Assembly (NCBI RefSeq): GCF_902713425.1
Contig: NC_081231.1
Span: forward strand, 796,260-860,259
DNA: 64,000 nt
From: Acipenser ruthenus
Lineage: Eukaryota; Chordata; Actinopteri; Acipenseriformes; Acipenseridae
Direction: 5' to 3'
Shown piece by piece: positions 1 to 15,250 of this stretch; the first letter of the stretch is position 1; every line of letters starts with the position of its first letter. Position numbers and translations under genes: made by a program. The notes under the pieces were generated by a model. It worked only from the letters and a program-made list of their open reading frames with translations. It made no database searches and had not been told where the DNA came from.

Positions 1-405
1 CATCAGGCCATCCTGGAATTATCACAGAAAAAAAATATCCTAGTCTAGTTTGGTCAAACCAAACCCTTAGATATCAGGGATGGGAATAAGACTCCTGTTG
101 CATAGCAGTTTCACCCATTCCAGGTTTTACTGCTACCAGCTTGATTAGCCACAGTGTATGGGTAACAGCAGCAGTGTGGAGTAGTGGTTAGGGACCTGGA
201 CTCTTGACCGGAGGGTCGTGGGTTCAATCCCAGGTGGGGGACACTGCTGCTGTACCCTTGAGCAAGGAACTTTACCTAGATTGCTCCAGTAAAAACCCAA
301 CTGTATAAATGGGGAATTGTATGTAAAAATAATGTGATATCTTGTAACAATTGTAAGTCACCCTGGATAAGGGCGTCTGCTAAGAAATAAATAATAATAA
401 TAATA
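1..405 (+). mobile_element. Composite repeat: foldback-F half joined to SINE-A
   Basis: Positions 1-167 hold a conserved leader and one arm of the foldback-F element. Positions 168-405 are a SINE-A copy with box A-like TAGTGGTTAGGG, box B-like GGGTTCAATCC, and a tail containing the L2-type hairpin CCTGGATAAGGGCG followed by (AAT)n. The same composite recurs almost unchanged at 16306-16700, so it moved or was duplicated as a unit. Confidence 0.8.
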
Positions 406-513
406 AGTTCAGGTGTGTCTTCTTTTAGTAAACCTGTCTGAGGTTCAGTAAAGAGCTATATATATATATATATATACTCTGGTGTCTAACTGCTCTGTGT
501 GTCTCTTTCTCAG

Positions 514-3326
<2,813 letters not shown>

Positions 3327-3365
3327 GGGGTCACCACCAGGGCCCAGCTTCGAGCCTTTAAAGCT

Positions 3366-3370
3366 GTGCG

Positions 3371-3417
<47 letters not shown>

Positions 3418-3588
3418 CCCTGAGCAAGTCACTTCACCTCCTTGTGCTCCGTCCTTCGGATGAGACGTCAAACAAACGAGCTCCTATTGGAAGTGACTCT
3501 GCAGCAGCAGCAGCTGTTGATGAAGCATAGTTCACCCCCCCTAGTCTCTGTAAGTCGCTTTGGATAAAAGCGTCTGCTAAATGACTCA
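3366..3588 (+). mobile_element. SINE-B' 3' part with (GT)n head, in ovol1 3' UTR
   Basis: A (GT)n run leads into GACCCTGAGCAAGTCACTTC, CTCCGTCCTTCGGATGAGAC, a CAG run and the tail GTAAGTCGCTTTGGATAAAA. These are the ordered landmarks of SINE-B'. The tRNA-like head is missing. Confidence 0.8.
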
Positions 3589-4669
3589 ATAATGTTGTTG
3601 ATTACTTCCACTACGGTGGCTGTGAAGGCTCATACACTACACGTTTTTTTTTTTTTTTTTTTCAAACAGGCGCTTATTATCTTATTGGTCAAAATTGGTA
3701 ACTCCACTCCTGGTCTTTGCTCCAACCCTGTTCTAAATGGTTACATTCAATGAAACCTCCATCCAGACCCTGAAGTAGTTCATTGTCTCATTTTACCAGC
3801 AAAACCTGGAGTGGAGTTATGGACCTCCAGGACCGGGATTGACAGGACACCCCCTGCTTGAAAACTAGTGCGGTTTTCCAATCCCATGAAAACAGCAAAA
3901 TGAAAGTTAGGCAGAGTTGGGAGGATCTGTTTCTCCAGTGATCCAAGCTACCCTGCCAGGAATTCACTGAAATCCAGAATCACAGTAATCAGATTGAGTT
4001 TGGTTTTAACGCGTGCTTGTAGATTTTGTAAATAAGATTCAAAGTTGTATTCGTTGTTGAGGGGGAGGCGTTGTACGTTTACCAAAGGGGACGTTCTTTC
4101 TTCGTTTGTTGGTTTTATATGAAATGAATCACGGAGCTCTTTGTAAAATGACCTACCTTTGTTTTTAAAAGCTGTAAGCTCTGAGGGCGAAGGGGCAGAA
4201 ATTCTTTAGAAACTTTTTTTATTAGGGGGCAATGAATGAAAAAACAACTCTTTATTTTATATATATATATATATAAACCAAGTTTACACTGTACGGTTTT
4301 GTCTTACACACACGGCTAAAGTCTCACAAGACAAATCCTACCGGTGTGTGAAGAGACAGGAACGTTTTGTGAATCACTGGCTTGAAGGCAGCCACAGTGT
4401 CCACAGGAAACGCTTCCCTTGTACGTTTGTGTATGCTGCGATGGTGAAAGTGCGGTCTGCATGTGTCGCGATACACTGTGGATGAAATGAGCTGCTCGGA
4501 GGTGATTATAGAAAAGGGGTTTACATTTTTACTGGTCTGGTTTTTTTTTTCTCTCAGGATCAGATATCTGTTTACAAGCAAAGGAATCGATTCTCTGAGG
4601 TGTGGGAGGGAATTGTCTAATGGAATATCTATTTATATATTTGTATATGTATATTATTATTTTTCTTCT

Positions 4670-4675
4670 AATAAA
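4670..4675 (+). promoter_or_regulatory. Candidate poly(A) signal of ovol1
   Basis: AATAAA, about 1.35 kb after the ovol1 stop codon, with a TG/TT-rich stretch (GACTTTTGTTGGTTTGG) about 20 nt downstream that would suit a GU-rich cleavage element. Confidence 0.5.
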
Positions 4676-4744
4676 CTCAAATTTGGTTTATAAAATCGAG
4701 TGACTTTTGTTGGTTTGGTTTGAGTCACGATCAAAATGTTTAGG

Positions 4745-5430
4745 TTGGGGGCTGGGAGGGAGGGAAGCAGTGTGGCTCTAGTGGAGTTGAGGAGGGACTG
4801 GGAGGGAGGGAAGCAGTGTGGCTCTAGTGGAGCTGAGGAGGGACTGGGAGGGAGGGAAGCAGTGTGGCTCTAGTGGAGTTGAGGAGGGACTGGGAGGGAG
4901 GGAAGCAGTGTGGCTCTAGTGGAGTTGAGGAGGGACTGGGAGGGAGGGAAGCAGTGTGGCTCTAGTGGAGCTGAGGAGGGACTGGGAGGGAGGGAAGCAG
5001 TGTGGCTCTAGTGGAGCGGAGGAGGGACTGGGAGGGAGGGAAGCAGTGTGGCTCTAGTGGAGCGGAGGATGGACTGGGAGGGAGGGAGGCAGTGTGGCTC
5101 TAGTGGAGCGGAGGATGGACTGGGAGGGAGGGAGGCAGTGTGGCTCTAGTGGAGCGGAGGATGGACTGGGAGGGAGGGAGGCAGTGTGGCTCTAGTGGAG
5201 CTGAGGAGGGACTGGGAGGGAAGGAAGCAGTGTGGCTCTAGTGGTTAGAGCTGAGGAGGGACTGGGAGGGAGGGAAGCAGTGTGGCTCTAGTGGTTAGAG
5301 CTGAGGAGGGACTGGGAGGGAGGGAAGCAGTGTGGCTCTAGTGGAGCTGAGGAGGGACTGGGAGGGAGGGAAGCAGTGTGGCTCTAGTGGTTAGAGCTGA
5401 GGAGGGACTGGGAGGGAGGAAAGCAGCAGG
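4745..5430. repeat. 46-53 bp G-rich minisatellite built on a tRNA-SINE-like head
   Basis: About 15 tandem units containing GGGACTGGGAGGGAGGGAAG and CAGTGTGGCTCTAGTGGAG. The later units (from about 5240) keep CTAGTGGTTAGAGCTGAGG, which resembles a tRNA-type box A region, so the array probably grew from the head of a SINE. The strand is G-rich with repeated GGG runs. Confidence 0.93.
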
Positions 5431-7870
5431 GAGATGAAGTGGCCTAGAGAATATCAAGAGGATATTTATTATTTTACATAACCGGCCTTTTGGAACTCAA
5501 AGGGGTTAACTCCTCCTCCTCCTCCTCCCTCCCCACGTGATTTCAAACCAGTTCTTCCAGAATAAGCACAGAGTAAACTCACAGCGGGATCGCTGTCGGC
5601 TCCAACGCACACACTCGCCTGTGCATTAGGAAACAGGGTCTCCCTTATACAACGTTACCACAGAGCACTTTCCCCCCCCTCCCATGGTTACAATACGCAT
5701 CTACCATAGCTTACCCTGGTCTGCCTTGCTTTTTAATAAGCTTTGCCATACCTCTCCGCTTCACCAGGATTGCCTCTGCTTTACCGTGCTTTGTTACACT
5801 GTGCCACGTGGGTAAAACACTGCAATCGGTCCAAAGGCACACGGCAGTCTTGATTTCTTTTCAATTTTTCATTGTTAAAAGGTATTGGCAAGGAATTTGA
5901 TTCAGGCCCGTCAACTGTTAAATCAATTTAAAGGGGAGTGTAACGGTTTGACCCCTTTTGCAAGGTCAAAGTGTTGAAGACGTCAGCAAAGCGGGATCGC
6001 GCTGAGAATACTCACGCAAGCTGTAGCGCCATCATCCCGCACTAAGTGGTACTACACCTCCAGCACACTAAAACATTTTTTCAACTATCTTTATTTTAAA
6101 ATGCCTAGGAATTACATATATTTGTACATATCTTACACAATGGAGAATGTGTTTGAATAAAAACATTGGAGGTATTTATAGGTGTTTGTTGTGTGTCGTT
6201 ATTGTTTATATTCAAATCCATGACTTATTCTCGCATGATGTCATGGTGTTCTATATATTGTGACGTCGTTTTTACATCTATCTTTAAATCTGTATTAATT
6301 CTAATTAACATTACTTTATATAAACTTATATTTGTCATGCAATGCTGGCTCTGAGGATCAGCACGCACAACTTTTGAATTAATTTTGTTTGTTTATTTAT
6401 TTAAATGTTATGTATTTATTAGAGTTAATTATTTTCTGTTGAGTCCCGCCGGCATCATCGTGTTCAATCTATTTATCCATTTACTTTCTTTTATTCTTCT
6501 ATATGTCGCATTGTCTAATTTTAACTGTTCTAATACTACAGATTTTACATCATGTGCGTCATGTCCTTGACTGGTGCAGCGCTGTACTATTGGTTCATTA
6601 ATTTTCTTATCTCTAATTAATGAAAGCTGGTTCTAAATTATTTTATATTACATTTTTCACAGGCTATTCCATAAACAACATTGCTGTTTTTACAGTAGGC
6701 ATTCGTTTTTAGTGGATATGTGTTGTTGTTCTGTTTAATTACATTACTTTTGTCCATGTGTTTACACACTTCACACGTACTAGTGCAAGTATTTGTAGAA
6801 CCTATTCTGTCAATTATTATTTTATGTTTACTGTGAAAATCTCACCTAAATTAGCTTCTCTTTTGAATGCTACAACTGGGGCCTTAAAGAATTCTGAATT
6901 ATGTAGAATCCGGAATTGTTTACAAAATTAGACAAAGTAATTTCTGGGGTAACTTTTAGGTTGTGTCTCGAATATTGGATGCCTTCCGTATTGTATTAAT
7001 TTATTTATGTGTTTGTTGTGGGGGGTTTTTAAATTTTATTTTTAAGAACAGTTATGCAATCCCGCGCTATGACTTGTTTTCAACTTGAAAGACGGTTAGA
7101 CTCACGGAACCCGACAAGCCCGGGCAAAACAGACACACACACCCACTCTCTCAATGCAGACAGGACGCGGTTTCGACGAAAACACAACACACCTGTCTAA
7201 TTAATTAGCCGATACCGTTACAGGGCACCCCACCCCCCGGTCCCGGGCCCCCTCTGCTGTGTCGGCTTGTTTTCATTCCAACTGAGCTCTCAATCACTGA
7301 ACTAAACCCTTAATTTATCCGATCATTTACTTAATTATACCCGTTTCCCTTGTTTTCAGTTTTTTGTTTTTTTTTTTTTAAAACAGATTTCAAGTTAGCT
7401 ATAACGTTTTATAATTAACGTGAATTTTGCAACTGTTTATGAGCTGAAAACAAGTCATTTTTTTTTTTTTTTTAAAAAAAAGCTCTAATTAAGGAAATGA
7501 TGGTTCAGTTCAAATAAGGGTCTAGTTAAGTTTTTGAGAGCTCAGGACCTGCGTTAGGATCTCGCTTCAAAATCCAGAAATAACTCTCCGACAAAGCTGG
7601 GTTGTTTTTTCACCCGAGAAGGTCGTGTGCCGACAAGTCCCTGCTAAACGCATTAAATACCAAGTTTGCCTTAAGCCTTAAAAATTCTTGAGCTGTGTAG
7701 AAAATATAAGAAAAAACGTGACCCGCTAACTGGCTTACTTTTTTTTAAATAAATGTAAACATCAACAACAGCTTGTGTGTTATAAAGCAACTACAGCACT
7801 TGCTAGAGTCGTTAATCCAGCTCATTGGACCAACTGCTCTGCAACGGGAGTCTTATTGCAATCCCTTTAT
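5431..7870. other. Intergenic AT-rich DNA between ovol1 and snx32
   Basis: No supported gene. It holds homopolymer runs, a short GC-richer patch (about 7195-7260) and the left member (about 6146-6240) of a diverged inverted repeat pair, the other member being at about 8188-8303. Short open frames here have low-complexity AT-driven composition and no splice support. Confidence 0.6.
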
Positions 7871-7877
7871 ATTAGGA

Positions 7878-8112
7878 CAGCAGTGTGGAGTAGTGGTTAG
7901 GGACCTGGACTCTTGACCGGAGGGTCGTGGGTTCAATCCGAGGTGGGGGGGACACTGCTGCTGTACCCTTGAGCAAGGTACTTTACCTAGATTGCTCCAG
8001 TAAAAACCCAACTGTATAAATGGGGAATTGTATGTAAAAACAATATGATATCTTGTAACAATTGTAAGTCGCCCTGGATAAGGGCGTCTGCTAAGAAATA
8101 AATAATAATTAT
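7878..8112 (+). mobile_element. SINE-A copy
   Basis: Full-length copy: box A-like TAGTGGTTAGGG, box B-like GGGTTCAATCC, CCTTGAGCAAGGTACTTTAC, then the CCTGGATAAGGGCG tail and AAATAAATAAT end. Confidence 0.9.
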
Positions 8113-8846
8113 CAGCAATGACTGATTAAACTGTAATATCAATTGTATGACTAATTTTCGAGCACGTTTTGTGTCATCAGCTCGTTTAAATGTATATCAT
8201 GCAAGAATAAATAATATATTTGAATATAAACACTAACAAGTCGTTATCCATGCCGTCAAAAACCTATAAATACCTCCAATGTTTTGATTCAAACACATGC
8301 TCCCTGGACAACCTATCGAAACGTTGGGCAACTATGTATATAGCGTGCGTGCGTGCGTGCGTGCGTGCGTTTAATCATCCAGTAAACGGAAAAGACCCCA
8401 AATGTATTTCTCTTTGCTTATAAAGGGTAACTTTTATTGATTGATACTGTGTAGGCTATATAGACATTAATTTAAAATAAAAACCAAACTTGAATCAATA
8501 GCTGGTTCCACTAGGTTTAATATAGGTATTATGTAAGGCTAAGGTTGCCACCTTTTCCACAGACCAAACCCGGACATATTTCTCAGTCAGCCTATCAAAA
8601 CTGCAGTCTACTGTTGTAGTGTCACACAATACCACCAGATGGCGGTACAAATCAATAATCATGCAGTTTGCACAGTATTGTCCTCTTGGCAATTTCTGAA
8701 GCGACGATCCTGTCTACCTGTTTGTTTGTGTTTGTTTTTTTACAAATCATTTTTCCATAGTGTCACTGGACTTGCCTGAAAAACCTGTTTGTGACGGTCA
8801 GAATTATTTTACAAATTCTCATAGCAAATCTCACATTATTATAGCA

Positions 8847-9090
8847 GAGGCTGTGTGGTCCAGTGGTTAAAGAAATGGGCTTGTAACCAGAAGGTCCCCG
8901 GTTCAAATCCCACCTCAACCACTGACTTATTGCGTGACCCTAAGCAAGACACTTAACCTCCTTGTGCTCCGTCTTTCGGGTGAGACGTAGTTGTAAGTGA
9001 CTCTGCAGCTGATGCATCGTTCACACACCCTAGTCTCTGTAAGTCGCCTTGGATAAAGGCGTCTACTAAATAAACAAATAATAATAATTA
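8847..9090 (+). mobile_element. SINE-B copy
   Basis: tRNA-like head with CAGTGGTTAAAG and GGTTCAAATCCC (box B), then CTAAGCAAGACACTTAACCT, CTCCGTCTTTCGGGTGAGAC and tail GTCGCCTTGGATAAAGGCG with (AAT)n. Confidence 0.9.
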
Positions 9091-9935
9091 TTCAAATACT
9101 GGGGGCACAGCAGAGATCAGCACTAAACAGCACATTCCTATTAAGATTCGCGGATTTGTATACGTTGGTAGATTTTGACGGTTTTTTGAACTGGCGTTTA
9201 TCACAATATACGCTCACAAAGAAGAATGCCACACAGTGTTGTATTTCTATTTTCAAATTTAAAAAATATTCAAATGCATGTTTACTTGATGAAACGCGTC
9301 TGCTAAAACAGTATCTCGTTTACAGTAACTAGTTATAGCATCTGCAATGTAACTGCAGCAACTTGGGGAGCGCCAAAGTCCTTCGAAAAATGATTTACTA
9401 TATTTATCGTCTTTCAATTTTAAGATATCAGTACTTGGAAAGGATTACTAACTGCAGTGCACTTTAACGACATGCATGTGCTAACTCTCAGTTTTAAAAA
9501 CTTAGCTCTGGTTCACTAACATAACACAGTGGAGTGATCACAGTATCATTAACTAATTGCAGGACAGTATTGCCACGTTTGAAAACTTGAACAACAAAGC
9601 TGAAATGAAAGCGCTTTACATTTAAAACGGGTTAATAGACTCATCTTTGTGACAAACTTTCTAACTAGTCTGGTGTAAACAAATGGCTGCTACTGTATAT
9701 AAACGAACAAAAAAAAAAACCCTACAAATCTGCTTAACCTAAAAAGGAACAGTCCTACAGGTACTGTACCATAGGAGCAGGCGCAGTTCACACTGCCTCA
9801 GAGTTTGTTTGTTCGAGGGCGGGATTGCAGACTGTATGCCGCATTCTGATTGGTGGAAATATTATTGACGATCCAATCCAAACCACCAATAAAGCCTAAA
9901 TAGATTCCACTCCTAAATGTCCCGTTATACGGTAT

Positions 9936-9937
9936 GG

Positions 9938-9984
<47 letters not shown>
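9936..9984. repeat. (TA)n microsatellite
   Basis: Uninterrupted alternating TA of about 45 bp in intergenic DNA. Confidence 0.95.
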
Positions 9985-9988
<4 letters not shown>

Positions 9989-10120
9989 GGCAGGTTGGTG
10001 TTTCTTATGAGTTTCACTTAAAACCGGACATCAGCTCGTCTGGGTTTGTTAATTCCTGCCACCCGAACACAGATTCCCGGACCGTCCGGGTCGAACCCGG
10101 AGAGGTTTCAATCCTAGTGT

Positions 10121-10549
10121 CACATGATGCTAGTTTCGTGTTGTTTGGATACTCTTAGTAAATTAATGGTACGACCAAAAATATGCTTTAAAACAAACAG
10201 CATTTATTTGATTTAACAACGCGGAACAGCATAAACATTCTGCACGGACAGATGTGATCGCACAGTTCCGTTTTTTCCAAAGCTGGTAAAGGATTTACTC
10301 GTGAGTCAGGGCAGTACATGTGCTTATTAGAGTGACTGTATCCTACTTACAGCGCATCCACTCAAACAACACGGGTGTAAAAAAAAAAAGCCCCTATAAA
10401 TGATCCCTATCACGCAATTACCTGATAACTTTTTTTAACACGTATTATATTGTTAAATTAAATAAATGCTGTTTGTTTTAAAGCATATTTTTTGGTTGTA
10501 CCATTAATTTACTCAGAGTATACAAACAACACGAAACTAGCATCATGTG
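10121..10549. mobile_element. MITE-like element with ~100-bp terminal inverted repeats
   Basis: Left arm 10121-10219 and right arm 10450-10549 are reverse complements with only a few differences. Both start, read inward, with CACATGATGCTAGTTTCGTG. The spacer is about 230 bp of unrelated AT-rich sequence. No transposase frame lies between the arms, so this would be a non-autonomous DNA element or a simple foldback. Confidence 0.8.
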
Positions 10550-10827
10550 CTCAGGTTTTTCTTCTTTTTCTTATTTATTTATTTATTTATTTATTTATTT
10601 TTCGGTTGGAAATCAGGGCGAATTTTACTCTCGTTTTAAAAGTCGCCTTATATTTGGCGCGGCTCCGTGACTTCTTAAGAGACACAGACAGCACTCTGTT
10701 GCTTATTGCGCACTGAACAGCACGTTGCAGTTCTCTCACTGCGCTCTAGAGGGCGACACATCCCAGCATCCACATTGCAAATTGACCCTCAAGTGAGTAA
10801 AACCAAAGCAGGCGTTTGACAAAATTA

Positions 10828-11064
10828 TTATTATTTGTTTATTTAGCAGACGCCTTTATCGAAGGCGACTTACAGAGACTAGGGTGTGCGAACTATGCAT
10901 CAGCTGCAGAGTCACTTACAATTACATCTCACCCGAAAGACGGAGCACAAGGAGGTGAAGTGACTTGCTCAGGGTCACACAATGAGTCAGTGGTTGAGGT
11001 GGGATTTGAACCGAGGACCTCATGGTTGCAAGCCCACTTTTTTAACCACTGGACCACACAGCCT
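10828..11064 (-). mobile_element. SINE-B copy (reverse)
   Basis: Reverse complement of SINE-B: tail hairpin GCAGACGCCTTTATCGAAGG, then AGGTGAAGTGACTTGCTCAG, the box B complement GGGATTTGAACC, and ending with ACTGGACCACACAGCC. Confidence 0.9.
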
Positions 11065-11269
11065 GGCTGTTACTTGGCTATTTCTGAATGTTTAGGTCGG
11101 CCTTAAAAAAAATATTGTAATAGCTAACTCATAGAAGACATAATGTAGTTTGTATTTTAAGGTAGCAAGATAATAATAACTGGTTTCAAACCTTTGCATT
11201 TGTTGACTTTGATTCCAGTCCACCTTAAGCGGAAACCTCGCTAGCTGCCCGTGTGTTTGACGTGAGAGT

Positions 11270-11330
11270 TGGCCAATGGCTCACGCAGAGCAGCTCGCTT
11301 GCGCCAATCAGCGCGGAGAGTGGGCGGGCT
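11270..11330 (+). promoter_or_regulatory. snx32 core promoter region
   Basis: CCAAT boxes at 11273-11277 and 11304-11308 and a GC box GGGCGGG at 11322-11328, in a locally CpG-richer stretch 150-210 bp upstream of the snx32 start codon. There is no obvious TATA box. This fits a housekeeping-type promoter. Confidence 0.6.
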
Positions 11331-11478
11331 CGGTGATGAGCGGTCAGGTGATTTTTAAAGGGGTCTGGTCGGAATCAGCTGACTAATCCGAGTTCAGTGT
11401 CGATTCAGATAGAGAAGCACGTTTTGAATTATTTTAGATTCTGGCTGATCGCTGTGATATATTAAAAGGTAGAATAAA

Positions 11479-11615
11479 ATGGACGAAAGCCAGGCTCTGT
11501 TTGTGGGCGAGGATAACAAGGTAAGGCTGGTGACGCCGCGTTTTTAATTTTCATTTCGTATTATTTATTTTAAAATGGGAAAATAAACATGATTTAACCC
11601 GTTCTCACTTACACT

Positions 11616-11675
<60 letters not shown>

Positions 11676-13413
11676 TATACACCTGTTTTAACAACAAAAC
11701 ATATACGAAATACGATGTAAAGCTATCAAACGCCGGGACGCGAACGTTTATTTGATACACTTGTGAATATAGTTTATCATCATAACAATACATATATATA
11801 TATTAAATTTGCATAACGAATTGCATCAACTTTTGGGATCGTAGCTCGCGTTTACAATAACATTTGTTGAACCACTTAACGTCGTGCACGGAGATTTGAC
11901 ATTGAAAGTCAACGCTACTGGATTTTTAAAAATAATGCATGGTTTGTATTAAAAACAGTGTTGTGCATAAGGAAACCAAACAGTGTTGTGCATAAGGAAT
12001 CCAAACAGTGTTGTGCATAATGAATCCAAACAGTGTTGTGCATAATGAAACCAAACAGTGTTGTGCATAAGGAAACCAAACAGTGTTGTGCATAAGGAAA
12101 CCAAACAGTGTTGTGCATAAGGAAACCAAACAGTGTTGTGCATAAGGAAACCAAACAGTGTTGTGCATAATGAAACCAAACAGTGTTGTGCATAAGGAAA
12201 CCAAACAGTGTTGTGCATAAGGAAACCAAACAGTGTTGTGCATAAGGAAACCAAACAGTGTTGTGCATAAGGAAACCAAACAGTGTTGTGCATAATGAAA
12301 CCAAACAGTGTTGTGCATAAGGAAACCAAACAGTGTTGTGCATAAGGAAACCAAACAGTGTTGTGCATAATGAAACCAAACAGTGTTGTGCATAAGGAAT
12401 CCAAACAGTGTTTTGCATAATGAATCCAAACAGTGTTGTGCATAGTGAATCCAAACAGTGTTGTGCATAGTGAATCCAAACAGTGTTGTGCATAATGAAT
12501 CCAAACAGTGTTGTGCATAAGGAATCCAAACAGTGTTGTGCATAAGGAATCCAAACAGTGTTGTGCATAAGGAATCCAAACAGTGTTGTGCATAATGAAA
12601 CCAAACAGTGTTGTGCATAAGGAATCCAAACAGTGTTGTGCATAATGAATCCAAACAGTGTTGTGCATAATGAATCCAAACAGTGTTGTGCATAATGAAA
12701 CCAAACAGTGTTGTGCATAAGGAATCCAAACAGTGTTGTGCATAATGAATCCAAACAGTGTTGTGCATAATGAATCCAAACAGTGTTGTGCATAATGAAT
12801 CCAAACAGTGTTGTGCATAGTGAATCCAAACAGTGTTGTGCATAATGAATCCAAACAGTGTTGTGCATAGTGAATCCAAACAGTGTTGTGCATAGTGAAC
12901 CCCCCCACCCCATATCAAACAAAAACCGGCCAGTGCTGCAGAGAACCCTACAAGAATGCACGATGATTACTTCGTTGTTAAAAAGGGAATCGTTTTGAGT
13001 GTAGTTTATTTCTTAGTACGTGTTCACAGTGGGACACACAGCTTAGCAGAAAGCTACGAACAGAGTAGAGTTAAATGCACAGTGAGTGTGTGTGTGTATA
13101 TATATTATATAGAGAGAGAGAGAGGCTATAGACTATAGGCGGAGTTCATATCCTGTTCCTGGTACGGTAAACGTAGGATTCAGCACCGCTGCGTGGCTCG
13201 ATATTATTTATTTATTTATTTCTTTCTTTCTTTCTTAGCAGACGCCCTTATCCAGGGCGACTTACAAAATATCACAGTACAAAATATCACATTCCAGATA
13301 AGTGCAGTTATGAAATACAGTAAAATCAGTAGTAAGAGCAAATTCAAACGAGAGAAAATAATATTAAAAAATACAGTAAATAATTAAGTTTGGGAGCAAT
13401 TAAAAAAAATGTG

Positions 13414-13462
<49 letters not shown>

Positions 13463-15180
13463 TTTTAATAAAACGCTTTTGTTTTCCTTTGCTTTTCCAG
13501 AGAGACACAGATTGATTTTCTTGCCCTGTCGAAAATTCAAAACATATTAAAACGTTTTTTTGCCCGGGCGGGCTTAACCACGATAAAAGCTAATTCGTCA
13601 AACAGACCGGACGCGAACCCAAATGCTACCCGTACTGTAATCGAAATACACAAATCAATTTCTGCATCAGGGACCCAGTCCTGGTTTCACTGGGAGTTTA
13701 ATAATCAGACACACCTGAGCTTGTTAGCTAGACACACTGGGGGCTGATCAAACTGGTAGCAGTAAAACCTGGAATGGATCACACTGCTGTGCGATAGGAG
13801 TCTGATTCCCAGCCCTGAAGAGACAGACAGACAGCTGTGATGCAGTGAAAGCATGCTTGAGACAGTGTACCAGGCACACAGGCTGGGTGTGATGCAGTGA
13901 AAGCATGCTTGAGACAGTGTACCAGGCACACAGGCTGGGGGTGATGCAGTGAAAGCATGCTTTAGACAGTGTACCAGGCACACAGGCTGGGGGTGATGCA
14001 GTGAAAGCATGCTTGAGACAGTGTACCAGGCACACAGGCTGGGGGTGATGCAGTGAAAGCATGCTTGAGACAGTGTACCAGGCACACAGGCTGGGGGTGA
14101 TGCAGTGAAAGCATGCTTGAGACAGTGTACCAGGCACACAGGCTGGGGGTGATGCAGTGAAAGCATGCTTGAGACAGTGTACCAGGCACACAGGCTGGGG
14201 GTGATGCAGTGAAAGCATGCTTGAGACAGTGTACCAGGCACACAGGCTGGGGGTGATGCAGTGAAAGCATGCTTGAGACAGTGTACCAGGCACACAGGCT
14301 GGGGGTGATGCAGTGAAAGCATGCTTGAGACAGTGTACCAGGCACACAGGCTGGGGGTGATGCAGTGAAAGCATGCTTGAGACAGTGTACCAGGCACACA
14401 GGCTGGGGGTGATGCAGTGAAAGCATGCTTGAGACAGTGTACCAGGCACACAGGCTGGGGGTGATGCAGTGAAAGCATGCTTGAGACAGTGTACCAGGCA
14501 CACAGGCTGGGGGTGATGCAGTGAAAGCATGCTTGAGACAGTGTACCAGGCACACAGGCTGGGGGTGATGCAGTGAAAGCATGCTTGAGACAGTGTACCA
14601 GGCACACAGGCTGGGGGTGATGCAGTGAAAGCATGCTTGAGACAGTGTACCAGGCACACAGGCTGGGGGTGATGCAGTGAAAGCATGCTTGAGACAGTGT
14701 ACCAGGCACACAGGCTGGGAGTGATGCAGTGAAAGCATGCTTGAGACAGTGTACCAGGCACACAGGCTGGGGGTGATGCAGTGAAAGCATGCTTGAGACA
14801 GTGTACCAGGCACACAGGCTGGGTGTGATGCAGTGAAAGCATGCTTGAGACAGTGTACCAGGCACACAGGCTGGGGGTGATGCAGTGAAAGCATGCTTGA
14901 GACAGTGTACCAGGCACACAGGCTGGGGGTGATGCAGTGAAAGCATGCTTGAGACAGTGTACCAGGCACACAGGCTGGGGGTGATGCAGTGAAAGCATGC
15001 TTGAGACAGTGTACCAGGCACACAGGCTGGCCGCTGTGAGAAGTAGGTCATGCTGTGTGAAGATAGAAAGCAGGTTGAATTGGGTGTCTTGCTAAACCCA
15101 CTCGGACTGTTATCAGTGTGAGAATCCAGAAACCTCCCATTTAAAAAAAAATTAAATTAAAATAAGCCTTGGAAGTGGAA

Positions 15181-15250
<70 letters not shown>

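Larger units (their letters stand above)
3327..4700 (+). other. ovol1 3' UTR (inferred extent)
   Basis: No coding signal lies between the ovol1 stop and a canonical AATAAA at 4670-4675, which is preceded by AT-rich sequence. The stretch contains a (GT)n run at 3366-3416 that leads straight into the 3' half of a SINE-B copy (to 3586), an imperfect foldback at 3698-3842, and a short TA run near 4257-4275. The transcript end is inferred from the poly(A) signal only. Confidence 0.5.

Noticed and set aside
168-240. tRNA gene
   Set aside because: Box A and box B are present but the sequence is the head of SINE-A, repeated many times and lacking a cloverleaf.
5800-7250. Possible degenerate transposon coding region
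   Set aside because: Only short AT-rich frames; no motif of any transposase or reverse transcriptase seen.
11915-12961. Minus-strand open frames of 319-348 codons
   Set aside because: They are the three frames of a 25-bp tandem array in snx32 intron 1; the unit has no stop in any minus frame.
13705-15051. Minus-strand open frames of 353-448 codons ([12 protein letters not shown]-like repeats)
   Set aside because: Translation of the 52-bp array in snx32 intron 1; no homology, no splice context.
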